Below are positions 48,101 through 57,023 of a DNA stretch of 64,000 nucleotides, one piece after another (the stretch's first letter is position 1; each line of letters begins with the position of its first letter). Source of the DNA: Paraburkholderia sp. Ac-20340. Lineage in GTDB: Bacteria > Pseudomonadota > Gammaproteobacteria > Burkholderiales > Burkholderiaceae. Location of the stretch: positions 310,001 through 374,000 of the forward strand of contig NZ_JAAGPR010000003.1 of assembly GCF_017104965.1 (NCBI RefSeq), in the 5' to 3' direction. The position numbers were made by a program, and so were the translations under genes. Under the pieces are notes generated by a model. It was not told the origin of the DNA. It saw only the letters and a list, made by a program, of their open reading frames with translations, and did not search any database.

Positions 48101-49051
48101 TCAAGCGTGTTCGAGGCTGCGCCACATATACCACGTTGCGACGGTTCGCCACGGCTCCCAGTTGGCCGCCACTTCGCGCGCTTCGCTGCGCGTGACGGGT
48201 TCGCCGCTGAAGTAATTGACGCTGATCGCCTGGATCAGCCCCAGATCGTCGAGCGGCAACACATTCGGGCGCGCGAGATTGAAGATCAGGAACATCTCGG
48301 CGGTCCAGCGGCCGATGCCGCGGATGGCCGTGAGTTCGGCGATCACGTCTTCGTCGTCCATCGTGGTCCACTTGCCCACGTGGAGCGCACCGGATACGAA
48401 GTGCTGCGCGAGATCGAGGATGTATTCCGTCTTGCGTTTGGACAGCCCGCACGCCGCGAGCTTTTCGTGGCCGAGCTTGATGAACTGCTGCGGCACGAGC
48501 TTCGGACACGCGGCTTCCACGCGTTTCCACAGCGCCTGCGCCGCAGCCGTCGAAATCTGCTGACCGACCACCGATCGTGCGAGCGTGACGAACGGGTCGT
48601 CGCTGCTCATCAGATGAACAGGGCCGAACTTCGGAATCAGTTTCTTGAGAATGCGGTCGCGCTTGACCAGATCGGCGCACGCCTTGTCCCAGTAGTCGGG
48701 GCGCACGACTTCGGGCGCAGCCGTAGCCTGCGCCGCATCGCCTGCGCTTTCCGTCTGCGCGACGGGCGCCATGTCGATGGTGGCGCCGTTGGCCTTCGCG
48801 CGCGACGGCTTCGCCGCACCATTGAGCGCATGTGCATCACCGTCGGCCTGCACCTGCGCCTTTGCGCCGCGTGCGGAACCTGTTTTTACTGTGGCCTTCT
48901 TCGCGCCGGCCGCTTTCGCGGCTTCGGCTTCCTGCTGCGCCGCGAGCGCGCCACTGCGCGCCCCGCGTCGTGCGGCCTGGCTCGTTTCGTCGCCTGCCGC
49001 GCCCGTTAGCGACGCAGACCGCCTGGCCTGCGTCTTCGTGGCCGTTGCCAT
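48101..49051 (-). CDS. AlkA-like DNA-3-methyladenine glycosylase (HhH-GPD)
   Basis: A 316-residue base-excision repair glycosylase. The HhH motif is IRGIGRWTAEMF (about 243-254) and the catalytic aspartate is in LPLDDLGL (Asp268/269). SVVGQQIST near 160 is the usual alpha-helical core. The first 110 residues are Ala/Lys/Arg-rich and low-complexity, an unstructured basic extension beyond the roughly 205-residue family core; it may aid DNA binding. Most similar in plan to MagIII/AlkA-type 3-methyladenine glycosylases. Start ATG 49051, 48 bases after cysS. Confidence 0.9.
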   Translation of the reverse strand: MATATKTQARRSASLTGAAGDETSQAARRGARSGALAAQQEAEAAKAAGAKKATVKTGSARGAKAQVQADGDAHALNGAAKPSRAKANGATIDMAPVAQTESAGDAAQATAAPEVVRPDYWDKACADLVKRDRILKKLIPKFGPVHLMSSDDPFVTLARSVVGQQISTAAAQALWKRVEAACPKLVPQQFIKLGHEKLAACGLSKRKTEYILDLAQHFVSGALHVGKWTTMDDEDVIAELTAIRGIGRWTAEMFLIFNLARPNVLPLDDLGLIQAISVNYFSGEPVTRSEAREVAANWEPWRTVATWYMWRSLEHA

Positions 49052-49098
49052 CCTGCCTCCTGCCTCGCGAATCGATCAGTGGAAACTGGACAGCCCGC

Positions 49099-50496
49099 TC
49101 ACACGCGGCGCCACTCGGTCAATCCGCCCGGTTTGTCTTCGAGCGCTACACCGGCATCGAGCAGTTCGGCACGAATCCGGTCCGCCTCGGCATACTGTTT
49201 CGCCTGCTTGGCCGCCGTGCGCGCAGCGATCTGTGCTTCGATCGCCGCCACGTCGAGCGCGCCCGCGTCTTGCGCACCCGCAGCCTGCTGCAGGAACGCA
49301 CGCGGTTCGCGCACGAGCACGCCGAGCACGCGCGCGAGGCGCTGCAACTGGCGCGCCAGCACCGCGTCGTGCGTGCGGTTCACTTCGGTCGCCAGCTCGA
49401 ACAACACCGAGATGGCCACAGGCGTATTGAAATCGTCATTCATCGCCGCCTGGAAACGCTGCGCATGCGCTTCGTTCCAGTCGAGCTCGCCCGCATCGGG
49501 CGTCACATCCTTGAGCGCGGTGTACAGACGCGTGAGCGCGCCGCGCGCGTCGTCCAGATGCACATCGCTGTAATTCAGCGGCGAACGGTAATGCGCACGC
49601 GCCATGAAAAAGCGCACCACTTCGGCGTCATACTTCGCCAGCACTTCGCGGATCGTAAAGAAGTTGCCGAGCGACTTCGACATCTTCTCGTTGTCGATAT
49701 TGACGAACCCGTTGTGCATCCAGTAATTGACGAACTTCTCGCCGGTCGCGCCTTCGCTTTGCGCAATTTCGTTCTCATGGTGCGGGAACTGCAGATCCTG
49801 ACCGCCGCCATGAATATCGAAATGATCGCCGAGCAGCGTGCAGCCCATCGCCGAACATTCGATGTGCCAGCCCGGACGGCCGCGACCATACTGCGAGTCC
49901 CAGCTCGTGTCGGCCGGCTCTTGCGGTTTTGCCTGTTTCCACAGCACGAAGTCAAGCGGGTCCTGCTTGGCATCGTTCGCCGCCACACGTTCGCCCGCGC
50001 GCAGGTCTTCGAGCGACTTGCCCGAGAGCGCGCCGTAATTCGCGAACTTGCGCACCGCGTAGTTCACATCGCCGTCCGAACCCTGATACGCGTAGCCGTT
50101 TTTTTCCAGCGTGCCGATCATGTCGAGCATCTGCGGAATGTACTGGGTCGCGCGCGGTTCGTGATCGGGGCGCGCCACGCCCAGCGCGTCGGCGTCTTCA
50201 TGCAGCGCCGCGATATAGCGGTCGGTGAGCGCCTTGATGGTTTCGCCGTTTTCCACCGCACGACGAATGATCTTGTCGTCGATGTCGGTGATGTTGCGCA
50301 CATAGGTCACCTTGTAACCGAGCGTGCGCAGCCAGCGCTGCACGATATCGAACACCACCATCACACGCGCATGGCCAACGTGACAATAGTCGTACACCGT
50401 CATGCCGCAGACGTACATGCGTACGACGCCGGGTTCGAGTGGCACGAAATTTTGCTTGTCACGCGCGAGCGTGTTGTAGATGCGCAGTGATTCCAT
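49099..50496 (-). CDS. cysS: Cysteinyl-tRNA synthetase
   Basis: A 465-residue class I synthetase that charges tRNA-Cys. The zinc site includes Cys30 in [10 protein letters not shown] and the Cys and His-His-Glu of WHIECSAM and FPHHENE; the HIGH motif is HVGHA (39-43) and KMSKS is present in [10 protein letters not shown] (about 268). Length and C-terminal helical domain are standard. ATG 50496 ([10 protein letters not shown]) is chosen; the upstream open frame is Cys/Arg-rich. The AlkA-like gene follows closely. Confidence 0.97.
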   Translation of the reverse strand: MESLRIYNTLARDKQNFVPLEPGVVRMYVCGMTVYDYCHVGHARVMVVFDIVQRWLRTLGYKVTYVRNITDIDDKIIRRAVENGETIKALTDRYIAALHEDADALGVARPDHEPRATQYIPQMLDMIGTLEKNGYAYQGSDGDVNYAVRKFANYGALSGKSLEDLRAGERVAANDAKQDPLDFVLWKQAKPQEPADTSWDSQYGRGRPGWHIECSAMGCTLLGDHFDIHGGGQDLQFPHHENEIAQSEGATGEKFVNYWMHNGFVNIDNEKMSKSLGNFFTIREVLAKYDAEVVRFFMARAHYRSPLNYSDVHLDDARGALTRLYTALKDVTPDAGELDWNEAHAQRFQAAMNDDFNTPVAISVLFELATEVNRTHDAVLARQLQRLARVLGVLVREPRAFLQQAAGAQDAGALDVAAIEAQIAARTAAKQAKQYAEADRIRAELLDAGVALEDKPGGLTEWRRV

Positions 50497-50751
50497 AAAG
50501 ACGGTGGATACGTGGGTCGAAAGAAATCCGCAGCAGCGCCGACAGCAGCCCGTGGGTGCATGGCACCGCATTGCTCGAGGCTGCATACAGTCGCGCTCAG
50601 TCAGTCATCAGGCGGAGACGACCACGAGTGGCGAAAGAAAGCCATGCATTTCGCGGGAGCCGACTGCCTGGATCGGGACTGCAACGAACCGTAACAGGTG
50701 CTCAACCAGCGCGCTGCAAAAGCGCGCGACGAAAACGCACGGACCTTTTGT

Positions 50752-50757
50752 TAGAAT
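50752..50757 (+). promoter_or_regulatory. Possible -10 element of the TPR gene
   Basis: TAGAAT within TTGTTAGAATGG, 32 bases before the start at 50789; no clear -35. Confidence 0.35.
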
Positions 50758-50788
50758 GGCTCGGAGTATAACACCGCGACCTCACCCT

Positions 50789-51490
50789 ATGAAATCTTCC
50801 AGCGGCCGCGCGCCCCGCGCTGCGACCTTTGCCATGGCGGCTCTCGCGAGTGTCGCGTTCGTTCTCGGCGGCGCTTCCAGCGCCTTTGCGGCGCCCCCCG
50901 CGACGGCCGACGGCACGCCCGGCGCCGACACCGCCATCGCCCAGCACAACTGGGCCACGGCGCTCACGCAACTGGACGCGCGCATCAAGTCGAACCCGCG
51001 CGACGTGCAGGCGAAATTCAAGCGCGCGACCATCCTCGCGCGTCTCGGCCGCGACGACGACGCGATCGAAGCCTTCACCGAACTCACGCAGAGCTACCCC
51101 GAACTGCCCGAGCCGTACAACAACCTTGCGGCGCTCTACGCGAAGCACGGTCACTACGACGAAGCGCGTATCGCGCTGGAAACGGCCACCAAGGCGAATC
51201 CGTCGTACACGCTCGCATGGGAGAACCTGGGCGACCTGTACCTGCGTCTCGCATCGGCGTCGTATCAGCGCGCGAGCAAGCTCGGTCACACGAGCGGCGC
51301 GACCCAGCAGCGCCTCGCCGATATCAACAAGATCGTCAATCCGCCGGCCGCCAGCAAGGCCGCGCGCGCGGCTGCCGCGGCCGAAGCCAGCGGCACGCGC
51401 GCAGGCCCGATGCTCGACAATCCGGTGTATCAGTTCGGCGGCCCGACCGGGTCGCTCGCGACGCCGCCATTCATGGCGCCGTCGAACTAA
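50789..51490 (+). CDS. Exported tetratricopeptide-repeat protein
   Basis: A 233-residue periplasmic protein with a signal peptide (residues 1-34, cleavage near AFA-AP) and about three TPR units between residues 45 and 155 (DVQAKFKRATILARLGRDDD, split at the Ala; PYNNLAALYAKHGHYDEA; LAWENLGDLYLRLA). TPRs mediate protein contacts; the partner is unknown. The C-terminal 60 residues are Ala-rich and probably flexible. ATG 50789. In other Burkholderia this gene sits between cysS and two cyclophilin genes, as here. Confidence 0.88.
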   Translation: MKSSSGRAPRAATFAMAALASVAFVLGGASSAFAAPPATADGTPGADTAIAQHNWATALTQLDARIKSNPRDVQAKFKRATILARLGRDDDAIEAFTELTQSYPELPEPYNNLAALYAKHGHYDEARIALETATKANPSYTLAWENLGDLYLRLASASYQRASKLGHTSGATQQRLADINKIVNPPAASKAARAAAAAEASGTRAGPMLDNPVYQFGGPTGSLATPPFMAPSN

Positions 51491-51569
51491 GCCGTAGCGC
51501 GTCGCCGGCCATCACATAAGATCGACGGCGCGCTTCGACACGTTTTTCCCCGTACTTCCGAGGATACAA

Positions 51570-52157
51570 ATGAAATGGTTGATGTTGGCGCTCGGCAGCG
51601 CCGCCCTGATCGCGAACGCACCCGCTTTTGCGCAGTCGGCCCCGCAAGGCCAGGCCGCCCATCCGCAGGTGCTTTTCAAGACCAGTGAAGGCGACATTCG
51701 CGTCGAGCTCTATCCCGAGAAAGCGCCGAAGACCGTCGACAATTTCCTCCAGTACGTGAAGGCCGGCCAGTACAACGGCACGATTTTCCATCGCGTCATT
51801 CGCGGCTTCATGATCCAGGGCGGCGGCTACACCACGAGCTTCGTCGAGAAGCCCACGCGCGCGCCGATCCCGCTCGAAAGCAAGAACGGTCTGAAGAACA
51901 CGGCCGGCATGCTCGCGATGGCGCGCACCAGCGACCCGAATTCGGCGACCGCGCAGTTCTTCATCAACACCGTGGATAACGCCAACCTCGACTATCCGAA
52001 CCCGGATGGCAACGGTTACGCGGTGTTCGGCAAGGTCACGCAGGGCATGGACGTCGTGAAGAAGATCGAAGCGGCGCCCACTACCTCGCGCGGCCCGATG
52101 TCCGATGTGCCGCAGAAGGAAATCGTGATCCAGTCGGCTAACGTCGTCGGCAAGTAA
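51570..52157 (+). CDS. ppiA: Periplasmic peptidyl-prolyl cis-trans isomerase (cyclophilin)
   Basis: A 195-residue cyclophilin with a signal peptide (1-21, cleavage near AFA-QS), so it should fold proteins in the periplasm. The catalytic arginine is in [15 protein letters not shown], and ARTSDPNSATAQFFIN forms the substrate groove. Prokaryotic cyclophilin length after processing is about 174. ATG 51570 follows GAGGATAC. The next gene encodes a close cytoplasmic relative. Confidence 0.93.
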   Translation: MKWLMLALGSAALIANAPAFAQSAPQGQAAHPQVLFKTSEGDIRVELYPEKAPKTVDNFLQYVKAGQYNGTIFHRVIRGFMIQGGGYTTSFVEKPTRAPIPLESKNGLKNTAGMLAMARTSDPNSATAQFFINTVDNANLDYPNPDGNGYAVFGKVTQGMDVVKKIEAAPTTSRGPMSDVPQKEIVIQSANVVGK

Positions 52158-52292
52158 GCCCACAGGCGCAAGTCAGCGCCTCACCTCATTCTCCGCGCGG
52201 CGCGGCACCGGTACACGCGAAGGCAATACGTCCCGCCTCGTACCGGCGCTGCACCGCCCCATTCCCACCAGCCACAGGTAAAGGATTCCATC

Positions 52293-52787
52293 ATGGTCGA
52301 ACTGCATACGAACCACGGCGTCATCAAGCTCGAACTCAACGCCGAGAAGGCACCGAAGACGGTCGCCAACTTCCTCGAGTACGTCAAGAGCGGCCACTAC
52401 GACGGCACGGTGTTCCACCGCGTCATCGACGGTTTCATGATCCAGGGCGGCGGCTTCGAAGCCGGCATGAAGCAAAAGCCGACGCAAGCACCGATCGACA
52501 ACGAAGCGAACAACGGTCTGAAGAACGTCCAGGGCTCGATCGCCATGGCACGTACGAACGATCCGCACTCGGCATCGGCACAGTTCTTCATCAACGTGGC
52601 CGATAACGACTTCCTGAACCACTCGTCGCCGACGCCGCAAGGCTGGGGCTACGCCGTGTTCGGCAAGGTCGTCGACGGCCTGGACGTGGTCGAGAAGATC
52701 AAGTCGGTCAAGACGGGCTCGAAGGGCTTCCATCAGGACGTGCCGGTCGACGACGTCGTGATCGAGAAGGCTGTCATCGTCGACTAA
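52293..52787 (+). CDS. ppiB: Cytoplasmic peptidyl-prolyl cis-trans isomerase B (cyclophilin)
   Basis: A 164-residue cyclophilin without a signal peptide, the usual PpiB length. The catalytic Arg lies in [31 protein letters not shown] and [13 protein letters not shown] are conserved. It is closely similar to the periplasmic cyclophilin 135 bases upstream, apparently a duplication followed by different targeting. ATG 52293 (MVELHTNHG). lpxH follows 44 bases later; ppiB-lpxH linkage is also known from other proteobacteria. Confidence 0.96.
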   Translation: MVELHTNHGVIKLELNAEKAPKTVANFLEYVKSGHYDGTVFHRVIDGFMIQGGGFEAGMKQKPTQAPIDNEANNGLKNVQGSIAMARTNDPHSASAQFFINVADNDFLNHSSPTPQGWGYAVFGKVVDGLDVVEKIKSVKTGSKGFHQDVPVDDVVIEKAVIVD

Positions 52788-52831
52788 GCTCGACGCACAT
52801 TAGCTTCAACCTTTAGGCGCACGCTTCATCG

Positions 52832-53644
52832 ATGCTGCAGGAAAAGACACGGGGTTTGGGAATGGCCGCTGCGGGCGTGCCCGGCGAGGGCAAACGTCCG
52901 CATGCGGCGCGGCCTTTCCTGTTCATTTCCGATCTGCATTTGAGCGAAGCGATTCCGCGCACGGTCGCCGCGTTCGAACACTTCATCCGTGTGTCGGCCG
53001 ATCAGGCCGACTCGGTGTTCATACTCGGCGACCTCTTCGAATACTGGATCGGCGACGACATGCTCGTCGAACCCTTCGTCGCGCGCATGGCCGCGCTGAT
53101 GCATACGCTCTCCGAGCGCGGCATCGCGCTCTACATCATGCACGGCAACCGCGACTTTCTGATGGGCAAACGCTTCATGAAAGCGGCGGGCGCGATCTGG
53201 CTGCCCGACCCCATCGCCATTACCGCGTTCGGTACGCGCATCGCGCTCGCCCATGGCGACGCACTGTGCACCGACGATCGCGGCTATCAGTTCTTCCGCA
53301 AATTTGCGCGCAACCGGCTTGCGCAGGTGCTATTTCTCGCGTGGCCGTTTCGCGGGCGCCGGGCACTGGCCGAACGCATGCGCCGCAAGAGCGAAGCCGG
53401 CCGCGAGCGCCCCGTCGCGCTCAATCCTGCGAAGTACGATGTCACCGCAAAAGGCGTGGCCGCACTTTTCCGGCGCGCGCGCGCGAACACCATCATTCAC
53501 GGCCATACGCACCGGCCCGCGCGTCATCAGGAACCGGGCGGGACGCGCTGGGTGCTGCCCGACTGGGAACTCGATCACGGCACGCCGCGCGGCGGCTATC
53601 TGCGCGTGGATGCCGAAGGATTCAGGATGTTGCCGCTCGATTGA
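52832..53644 (+). CDS. lpxH: UDP-2,3-diacylglucosamine diphosphatase LpxH
   Basis: A calcineurin-like metallophosphoesterase, 270 residues from the first ATG, that hydrolyses UDP-2,3-diacyl-GlcN to lipid X in lipid A synthesis (peripheral inner membrane). Metal ligands are visible: FISDLHLSE (Asp34, His36), ILGDLFEYW, MHGNRDFLMG, LAHGD and IHGHTHRPA. The first 25 residues exceed the usual start, so ATG 52862 or an internal start is possible; I keep 52832. Converges on cysE, with a terminator between. Confidence 0.95.
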   Translation: MLQEKTRGLGMAAAGVPGEGKRPHAARPFLFISDLHLSEAIPRTVAAFEHFIRVSADQADSVFILGDLFEYWIGDDMLVEPFVARMAALMHTLSERGIALYIMHGNRDFLMGKRFMKAAGAIWLPDPIAITAFGTRIALAHGDALCTDDRGYQFFRKFARNRLAQVLFLAWPFRGRRALAERMRRKSEAGRERPVALNPAKYDVTAKGVAALFRRARANTIIHGHTHRPARHQEPGGTRWVLPDWELDHGTPRGGYLRVDAEGFRMLPLD

Positions 53645-53664
53645 GCGCATCCCGCGTGAAAAGA

Positions 53665-53691
53665 AAAACAGCCGCTCGAAACGGCTGTTTT
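53665..53691. terminator. Bidirectional terminator between lpxH and cysE
   Basis: Stem AAAACAGCCG/CGGCTGTTTT around CTCGAAA, with A- and T-rich ends suited to both convergent genes. Confidence 0.85.
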
Positions 53692-53714
53692 CGTATTGGG
53701 AACGACCTGGCGAA

Positions 53715-54536
53715 TCAGACGTGCGTGGTCGCGTCTTCGTCCGCTTTTGCGGCTTCCTGCGCCACCGCCTCGCCTTCGAAACCGGCCGACAAACGACGCA
53801 ATTCGACCAGCGCCGCGTCGGCGCCATGCAGCGCTTCGAGACGCGCGCCCAGGCGCTCCAGCGCGACGACGATCGCATCCACACGCTGCGTTTGCGTGGC
53901 GGCGTGATCGATCAGACCGTGGATGGCGAGCGAGACCGGATCATCCGCATTCGGCGAGATGCCGTAGGCGCAAAAGCCTTCGCGCGCCGATGCCGGTTTG
54001 GCCTGCTCCGGCGCAGCCTTCGCTGGCGCGATGATCCGGGCCGGATTGCCCACTGCCGTGCCGCCCGCCGGAACCGGCTTGACGACCACGGCGTTCGAGC
54101 CGATCTTCGCCTGCGCGCCCACCGTGAAGCCGCCCAGCACCTTCGCACCCGCACCGACGATCACGCCCGGCCCGAGCGTCGGGTGACGCTTCGCGCCGCG
54201 CGTGAGCGACGTGCCGCCCAGCGTCACGCCTTGATAGATCGTGCAGTCGTCGCCGACTTCGGCGGTCTCGCCAATCACGACGCCCATGCCGTGATCGATA
54301 AACACACGCCGGCCGATGGTCGCGCCCGGATGGATTTCGATGCCGGTGAGAAAACGCGCGAGTTGCGAGACATAGCGCGCGAGCCAGCGGCGCTTTGCCC
54401 GCCAGCAGGCATGCGCGAAACGATGCAGGACGAGCGCATGCAGACCCGGATAACAGGTCAAGACTTCCCAGGCGCTGCGGGCGGCGGGATCGCGCTCGCG
54501 GATCGTGGCGATATCTTCGCGAAGTCTATTGAACAT
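53715..54536 (-). CDS. cysE: Serine O-acetyltransferase CysE
   Basis: A 273-residue hexapeptide-repeat acyltransferase that makes O-acetylserine for cysteine synthesis. The left-handed beta-helix core is seen in [20 protein letters not shown], split at the Arg, then [11 protein letters not shown] and [20 protein letters not shown]. The His-Asp of IDHGMGV is catalytic. The N-terminal helical domain is short, as in the NifP/CysE2-type enzymes. A low-complexity Ala-rich C-terminal extension of about 70 residues is unusual. Start ATG 54536 (MFNRLREDI). Confidence 0.93.
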   Translation of the reverse strand: MFNRLREDIATIRERDPAARSAWEVLTCYPGLHALVLHRFAHACWRAKRRWLARYVSQLARFLTGIEIHPGATIGRRVFIDHGMGVVIGETAEVGDDCTIYQGVTLGGTSLTRGAKRHPTLGPGVIVGAGAKVLGGFTVGAQAKIGSNAVVVKPVPAGGTAVGNPARIIAPAKAAPEQAKPASAREGFCAYGISPNADDPVSLAIHGLIDHAATQTQRVDAIVVALERLGARLEALHGADAALVELRRLSAGFEGEAVAQEAAKADEDATTHV

Positions 54537-54757
54537 GGCAGTCACACGCTGGACGTGGGGAACATGGGGAGACTGGCCGGGCGTCGCGAACGGAAGTCCG
54601 GCGCACGGCTCGCAGCCGGCCTGATGGGACGCTCGCGCGCCTTTAGCAGCCGTGCTGATTTGCTTGTGATGTGGAATCGATTGTAGGCGAAAGGCGCACG
54701 ACAGCCGGGAAGTCCACGCGGGCAGCAAGGTTGGTCGCCTGGCTGCCCGCGTGGCGC

Positions 54758-55603
54758 TTATTTCGCGCCGCCTTTGCCCTTGAGCATGAGGATGTGTTTG
54801 GCAATGCCGCGCACGATATTGACTTCCTCGCGCTCGAGCCCCGAACGCGCAAACAGGCGCCGCAAACGCGACATCAGCTTCTTCGGATTGGCCGGATCGA
54901 GGAAATCGAGCGCGATCAGCGCGTTTTCGAGATGCACGTACATGCGCTCGATGTCGTCGCTGGTGGCGAGCGGCGTGCCCGACGCACCGGCTCCGCCAGC
55001 CGCGCCATCGCCCGCCGCGGGCAAGGCCAGACCCGCGCCTTCCCCATCGAGATAAGCGACGCGCAGCTCATAAGCCAGCACCTGCACCGCCTGAGCCAGA
55101 TTGAGCGAGCTATAGGCCGGATTGGCCGGAATATGCGCAAGCGCGCTGCAGCGCTCGACGTCTTCGTTCGAAAGACCTGTGCGCTCGTTGCCGAACACCA
55201 GCGCGATATCGCCGTGCGCGACCTGGCGGCAGGCGTCCTGCACGGCCTGACGCGGCGCGCCGGGCGGCGGACCGTATTCGCGCATGCGCGCCGTGAGCGC
55301 CAGCGACCATTGGGTGCCGATCAGCGCATCGGCGAGCGTCGGAACGATGTGGGCGGCGGCGAGCACGTCGTCGGCGCCGCTGGCCATGGCGATCGCTTCG
55401 GGATCGAGCTGGACCTGCGGCACGCGCGGGGCGACCAGCACCAGACGCGAAAAACCCATGGTCTTGAGCGCGCGCGCCGCCGCGCCGACGTTGCCGGGAT
55501 GACTCGGTTCGACCAGCACGAAGCGTGTGGAGGTGAAACCGCCGCGCAGCGGCTCGTGGGCGTCGCCGGCGGCGTGAACGGTATTGGATTCGGGGGGCTG
55601 CAC
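54758..55603 (-). CDS. trmJ: tRNA (cytidine/uridine-2'-O-)-methyltransferase TrmJ
   Basis: About 281 residues; a SPOUT-class SAM methyltransferase that 2'-O-methylates position 32 of several tRNAs. Motifs are [24 protein letters not shown] (residues listed in two parts: [14 protein letters not shown] and TMGF), [14 protein letters not shown] and [15 protein letters not shown], which form the SPOUT knot. A C-terminal helical extension resembles E. coli TrmJ. Starts are ambiguous: GTG 55603, the adjacent TTG 55606 (both after a GAGA), or GTG 55660. Diverges from suhB. Confidence 0.9.
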   Translation of the reverse strand: MQPPESNTVHAAGDAHEPLRGGFTSTRFVLVEPSHPGNVGAAARALKTMGFSRLVLVAPRVPQVQLDPEAIAMASGADDVLAAAHIVPTLADALIGTQWSLALTARMREYGPPPGAPRQAVQDACRQVAHGDIALVFGNERTGLSNEDVERCSALAHIPANPAYSSLNLAQAVQVLAYELRVAYLDGEGAGLALPAAGDGAAGGAGASGTPLATSDDIERMYVHLENALIALDFLDPANPKKLMSRLRRLFARSGLEREEVNIVRGIAKHILMLKGKGGAK

Positions 55604-55789
55604 CAAGATGAATCTCGAAGAACGGCGTAAGGAAAGGCGTATGTTATCGCGCCTCGCCACGGCGGCCTATTGGGTACGGCGGGATGCGGCGGGATACGAC
55701 AGGGTAAGCCGACCCTCGAACGACAGCCCCCGTCCCGCAGGCATTCGCGTAATCCCGTACACGGCCAGCCCAGACGCCCCAGACTCGGG

Positions 55790-55795
55790 TAAAAT
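55790..55795 (+). promoter_or_regulatory. Possible -10 element of suhB
   Basis: TAAAAT within CTCGGGTAAAATGCG. A start of transcription near 55802 would give a leader of about 235 bases. No good -35. Confidence 0.4.
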
Positions 55796-55876
55796 GCGAG
55801 ATTCGCGCGCGTTTTTCGGCTAGCGTTTCCGGTCACTTGTCTGAAGATTGACCGGCCATCGGGACTCCCGCGCACC

Positions 55877-55885
55877 GCTCTTATC
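55877..55885 (+). promoter_or_regulatory. boxA-like element 1 in the suhB leader
   Basis: GCTCTTATC, sharing GCTCTT with the boxA antitermination site (GCTCTTTA). Known biology: SuhB works with Nus factors at boxA, and boxA elements are reported in suhB leaders. Here the match is partial. Confidence 0.35.
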
Positions 55886-55967
55886 CAATTCGTCTCCGTT
55901 GGCGGGACAGGTTCCGCCAGGCTGCGCAGCTCGAACGCGCGGCTTGCGTCCTGTCCAATCGTTAGAC

Positions 55968-55976
55968 GCTCTTATC
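55968..55976 (+). promoter_or_regulatory. boxA-like element 2 in the suhB leader
   Basis: A second GCTCTTATC, identical over ten bases to the first (including the preceding C) and 91 bases downstream of it, about 60 bases before the suhB ATG. Confidence 0.35.
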
Positions 55977-56036
55977 TTCGGCACCCCCGTGCGCCGCGCT
56001 GCCCGCGCGCGCCGGATTACAAGGATATCCAGGCTC

Positions 56037-56846
56037 ATGCATCCCATGCTCAACATTGCTGTCAAGGCCGCGCGCCGCGCCGGACAGATCATCAACCGCG
56101 CGTCGCTCGATCTCGACCTCGTGCAGGTTTCGAAAAAGCAGCACAACGATTTCGTCACGGAGGTCGACAAGGCCGCCGAAGCCGCCATCATCGAGACGCT
56201 CAAGACCGCGTACCCCGACCACGCCATCCTCGCCGAGGAATCGGGCGATTCGGGCGACGAGTCCGAATACCAGTGGATCATCGATCCGCTCGACGGCACC
56301 ACCAACTTCATCCACGGTTTCCAGTACTACTGCGTCTCGATCGCGCTCGTGCACAAGGGCATCGTCACGCAGGCCGTCGTCTATGACCCGACGCGCAACG
56401 ACCTGTTCACCGCTTCGCGCGGCCGTGGCGCATTCCTGAACGACCGCCGCATCCGCGTGGGCCGCCGCGACCGTCTGGCCGATGGCCTGATCGGCACGGG
56501 CTTCCCGTTCCGCGAAAAGGACGGCCTGGAAAGCTACTGCGACCTGTTCGCCGAAATGACCAACGCCTGCGCCGGCCTGCGCCGCCCGGGCGCGGCAGCG
56601 CTCGATCTGGCGAACGTCGCTGCAGGCCGCATGGACGGCTTCTTCGAACAGGGCCTCAATCCGTGGGACGTCGCTGCAGGCGCACTGCTGATCACCGAAG
56701 CCGGCGGCCTGGTGGGCAACTACACGGGCGATTCGGACTTCCTGCACGTGGGCGAAGTCGTCGCGGGCAACCCGAAGATCTACGCACAAATGGTGCCGAT
56801 CCTCTCGAAGTACACGCGCCTCAAGAAGGAAACGAAGGAAGCCTGA
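56037..56846 (+). CDS. suhB: Inositol-1-monophosphatase family protein SuhB
   Basis: A 269-residue Li-sensitive-type phosphatase fold. [17 protein letters not shown] is the SuhB N-terminus; metal-site residues are Glu67 and Glu68 in LAEESG and Asp83/Asp86 in [10 protein letters not shown]. In E. coli SuhB also joins the Nus antitermination complex on rRNA operons. ATG 56037, after AAGGAT. The leader is long with boxA-like sequences. Two hairpins follow, the second a clear terminator. Confidence 0.95.
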   Translation: MHPMLNIAVKAARRAGQIINRASLDLDLVQVSKKQHNDFVTEVDKAAEAAIIETLKTAYPDHAILAEESGDSGDESEYQWIIDPLDGTTNFIHGFQYYCVSIALVHKGIVTQAVVYDPTRNDLFTASRGRGAFLNDRRIRVGRRDRLADGLIGTGFPFREKDGLESYCDLFAEMTNACAGLRRPGAAALDLANVAAGRMDGFFEQGLNPWDVAAGALLITEAGGLVGNYTGDSDFLHVGEVVAGNPKIYAQMVPILSKYTRLKKETKEA

Positions 56847-56921
56847 TCGCGCTTCACATGCGGCGGCGCGCGGGGGAAAACTGCAGCGCCCGGCCGCCCA
56901 TGTCACAATCGCCGCATCGGT

Positions 56922-56950
56922 GGCGGCCTGGTCGATCCGGCCAGGCCGCC
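56922..56950. repeat. GC hairpin after suhB (left flank of second lplT)
   Basis: Ten-base-pair perfect stem GGCGGCCTGG/CCAGGCCGCC around TCGATCCGG. Its core CCTGG-TCGATCC-GGCCAGG is nearly the same as the hairpin at 58424-58441 beyond the second lplT. Confidence 0.7.
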
Positions 56951-56964
56951 CATCCCGGCGAGTC

Positions 56965-56986
56965 AAGCGGCTTCGGCCGCTTTTTT
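56965..56986 (+). terminator. Rho-independent terminator of suhB
   Basis: Stem AAGCGGC/GCCGCTT with a stable TTCG tetraloop followed by T-run. Confidence 0.9.
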
Positions 56987-57023
56987 GTTTGGCGCGCCCG
57001 GTCCATCTTTCGATTTACCTGCG

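Larger units (their letters stand above)
55604..56036 (+). other. 433-base divergent gap and probable long suhB leader
   Basis: No gene is credible here. It contains a TAAAAT -10-like element at 55790, two copies of CGCTCTTATC (55876-55885 and 55967-55976), and the suhB ribosome site AAGGAT about 15 bases before the ATG. Confidence 0.5.
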
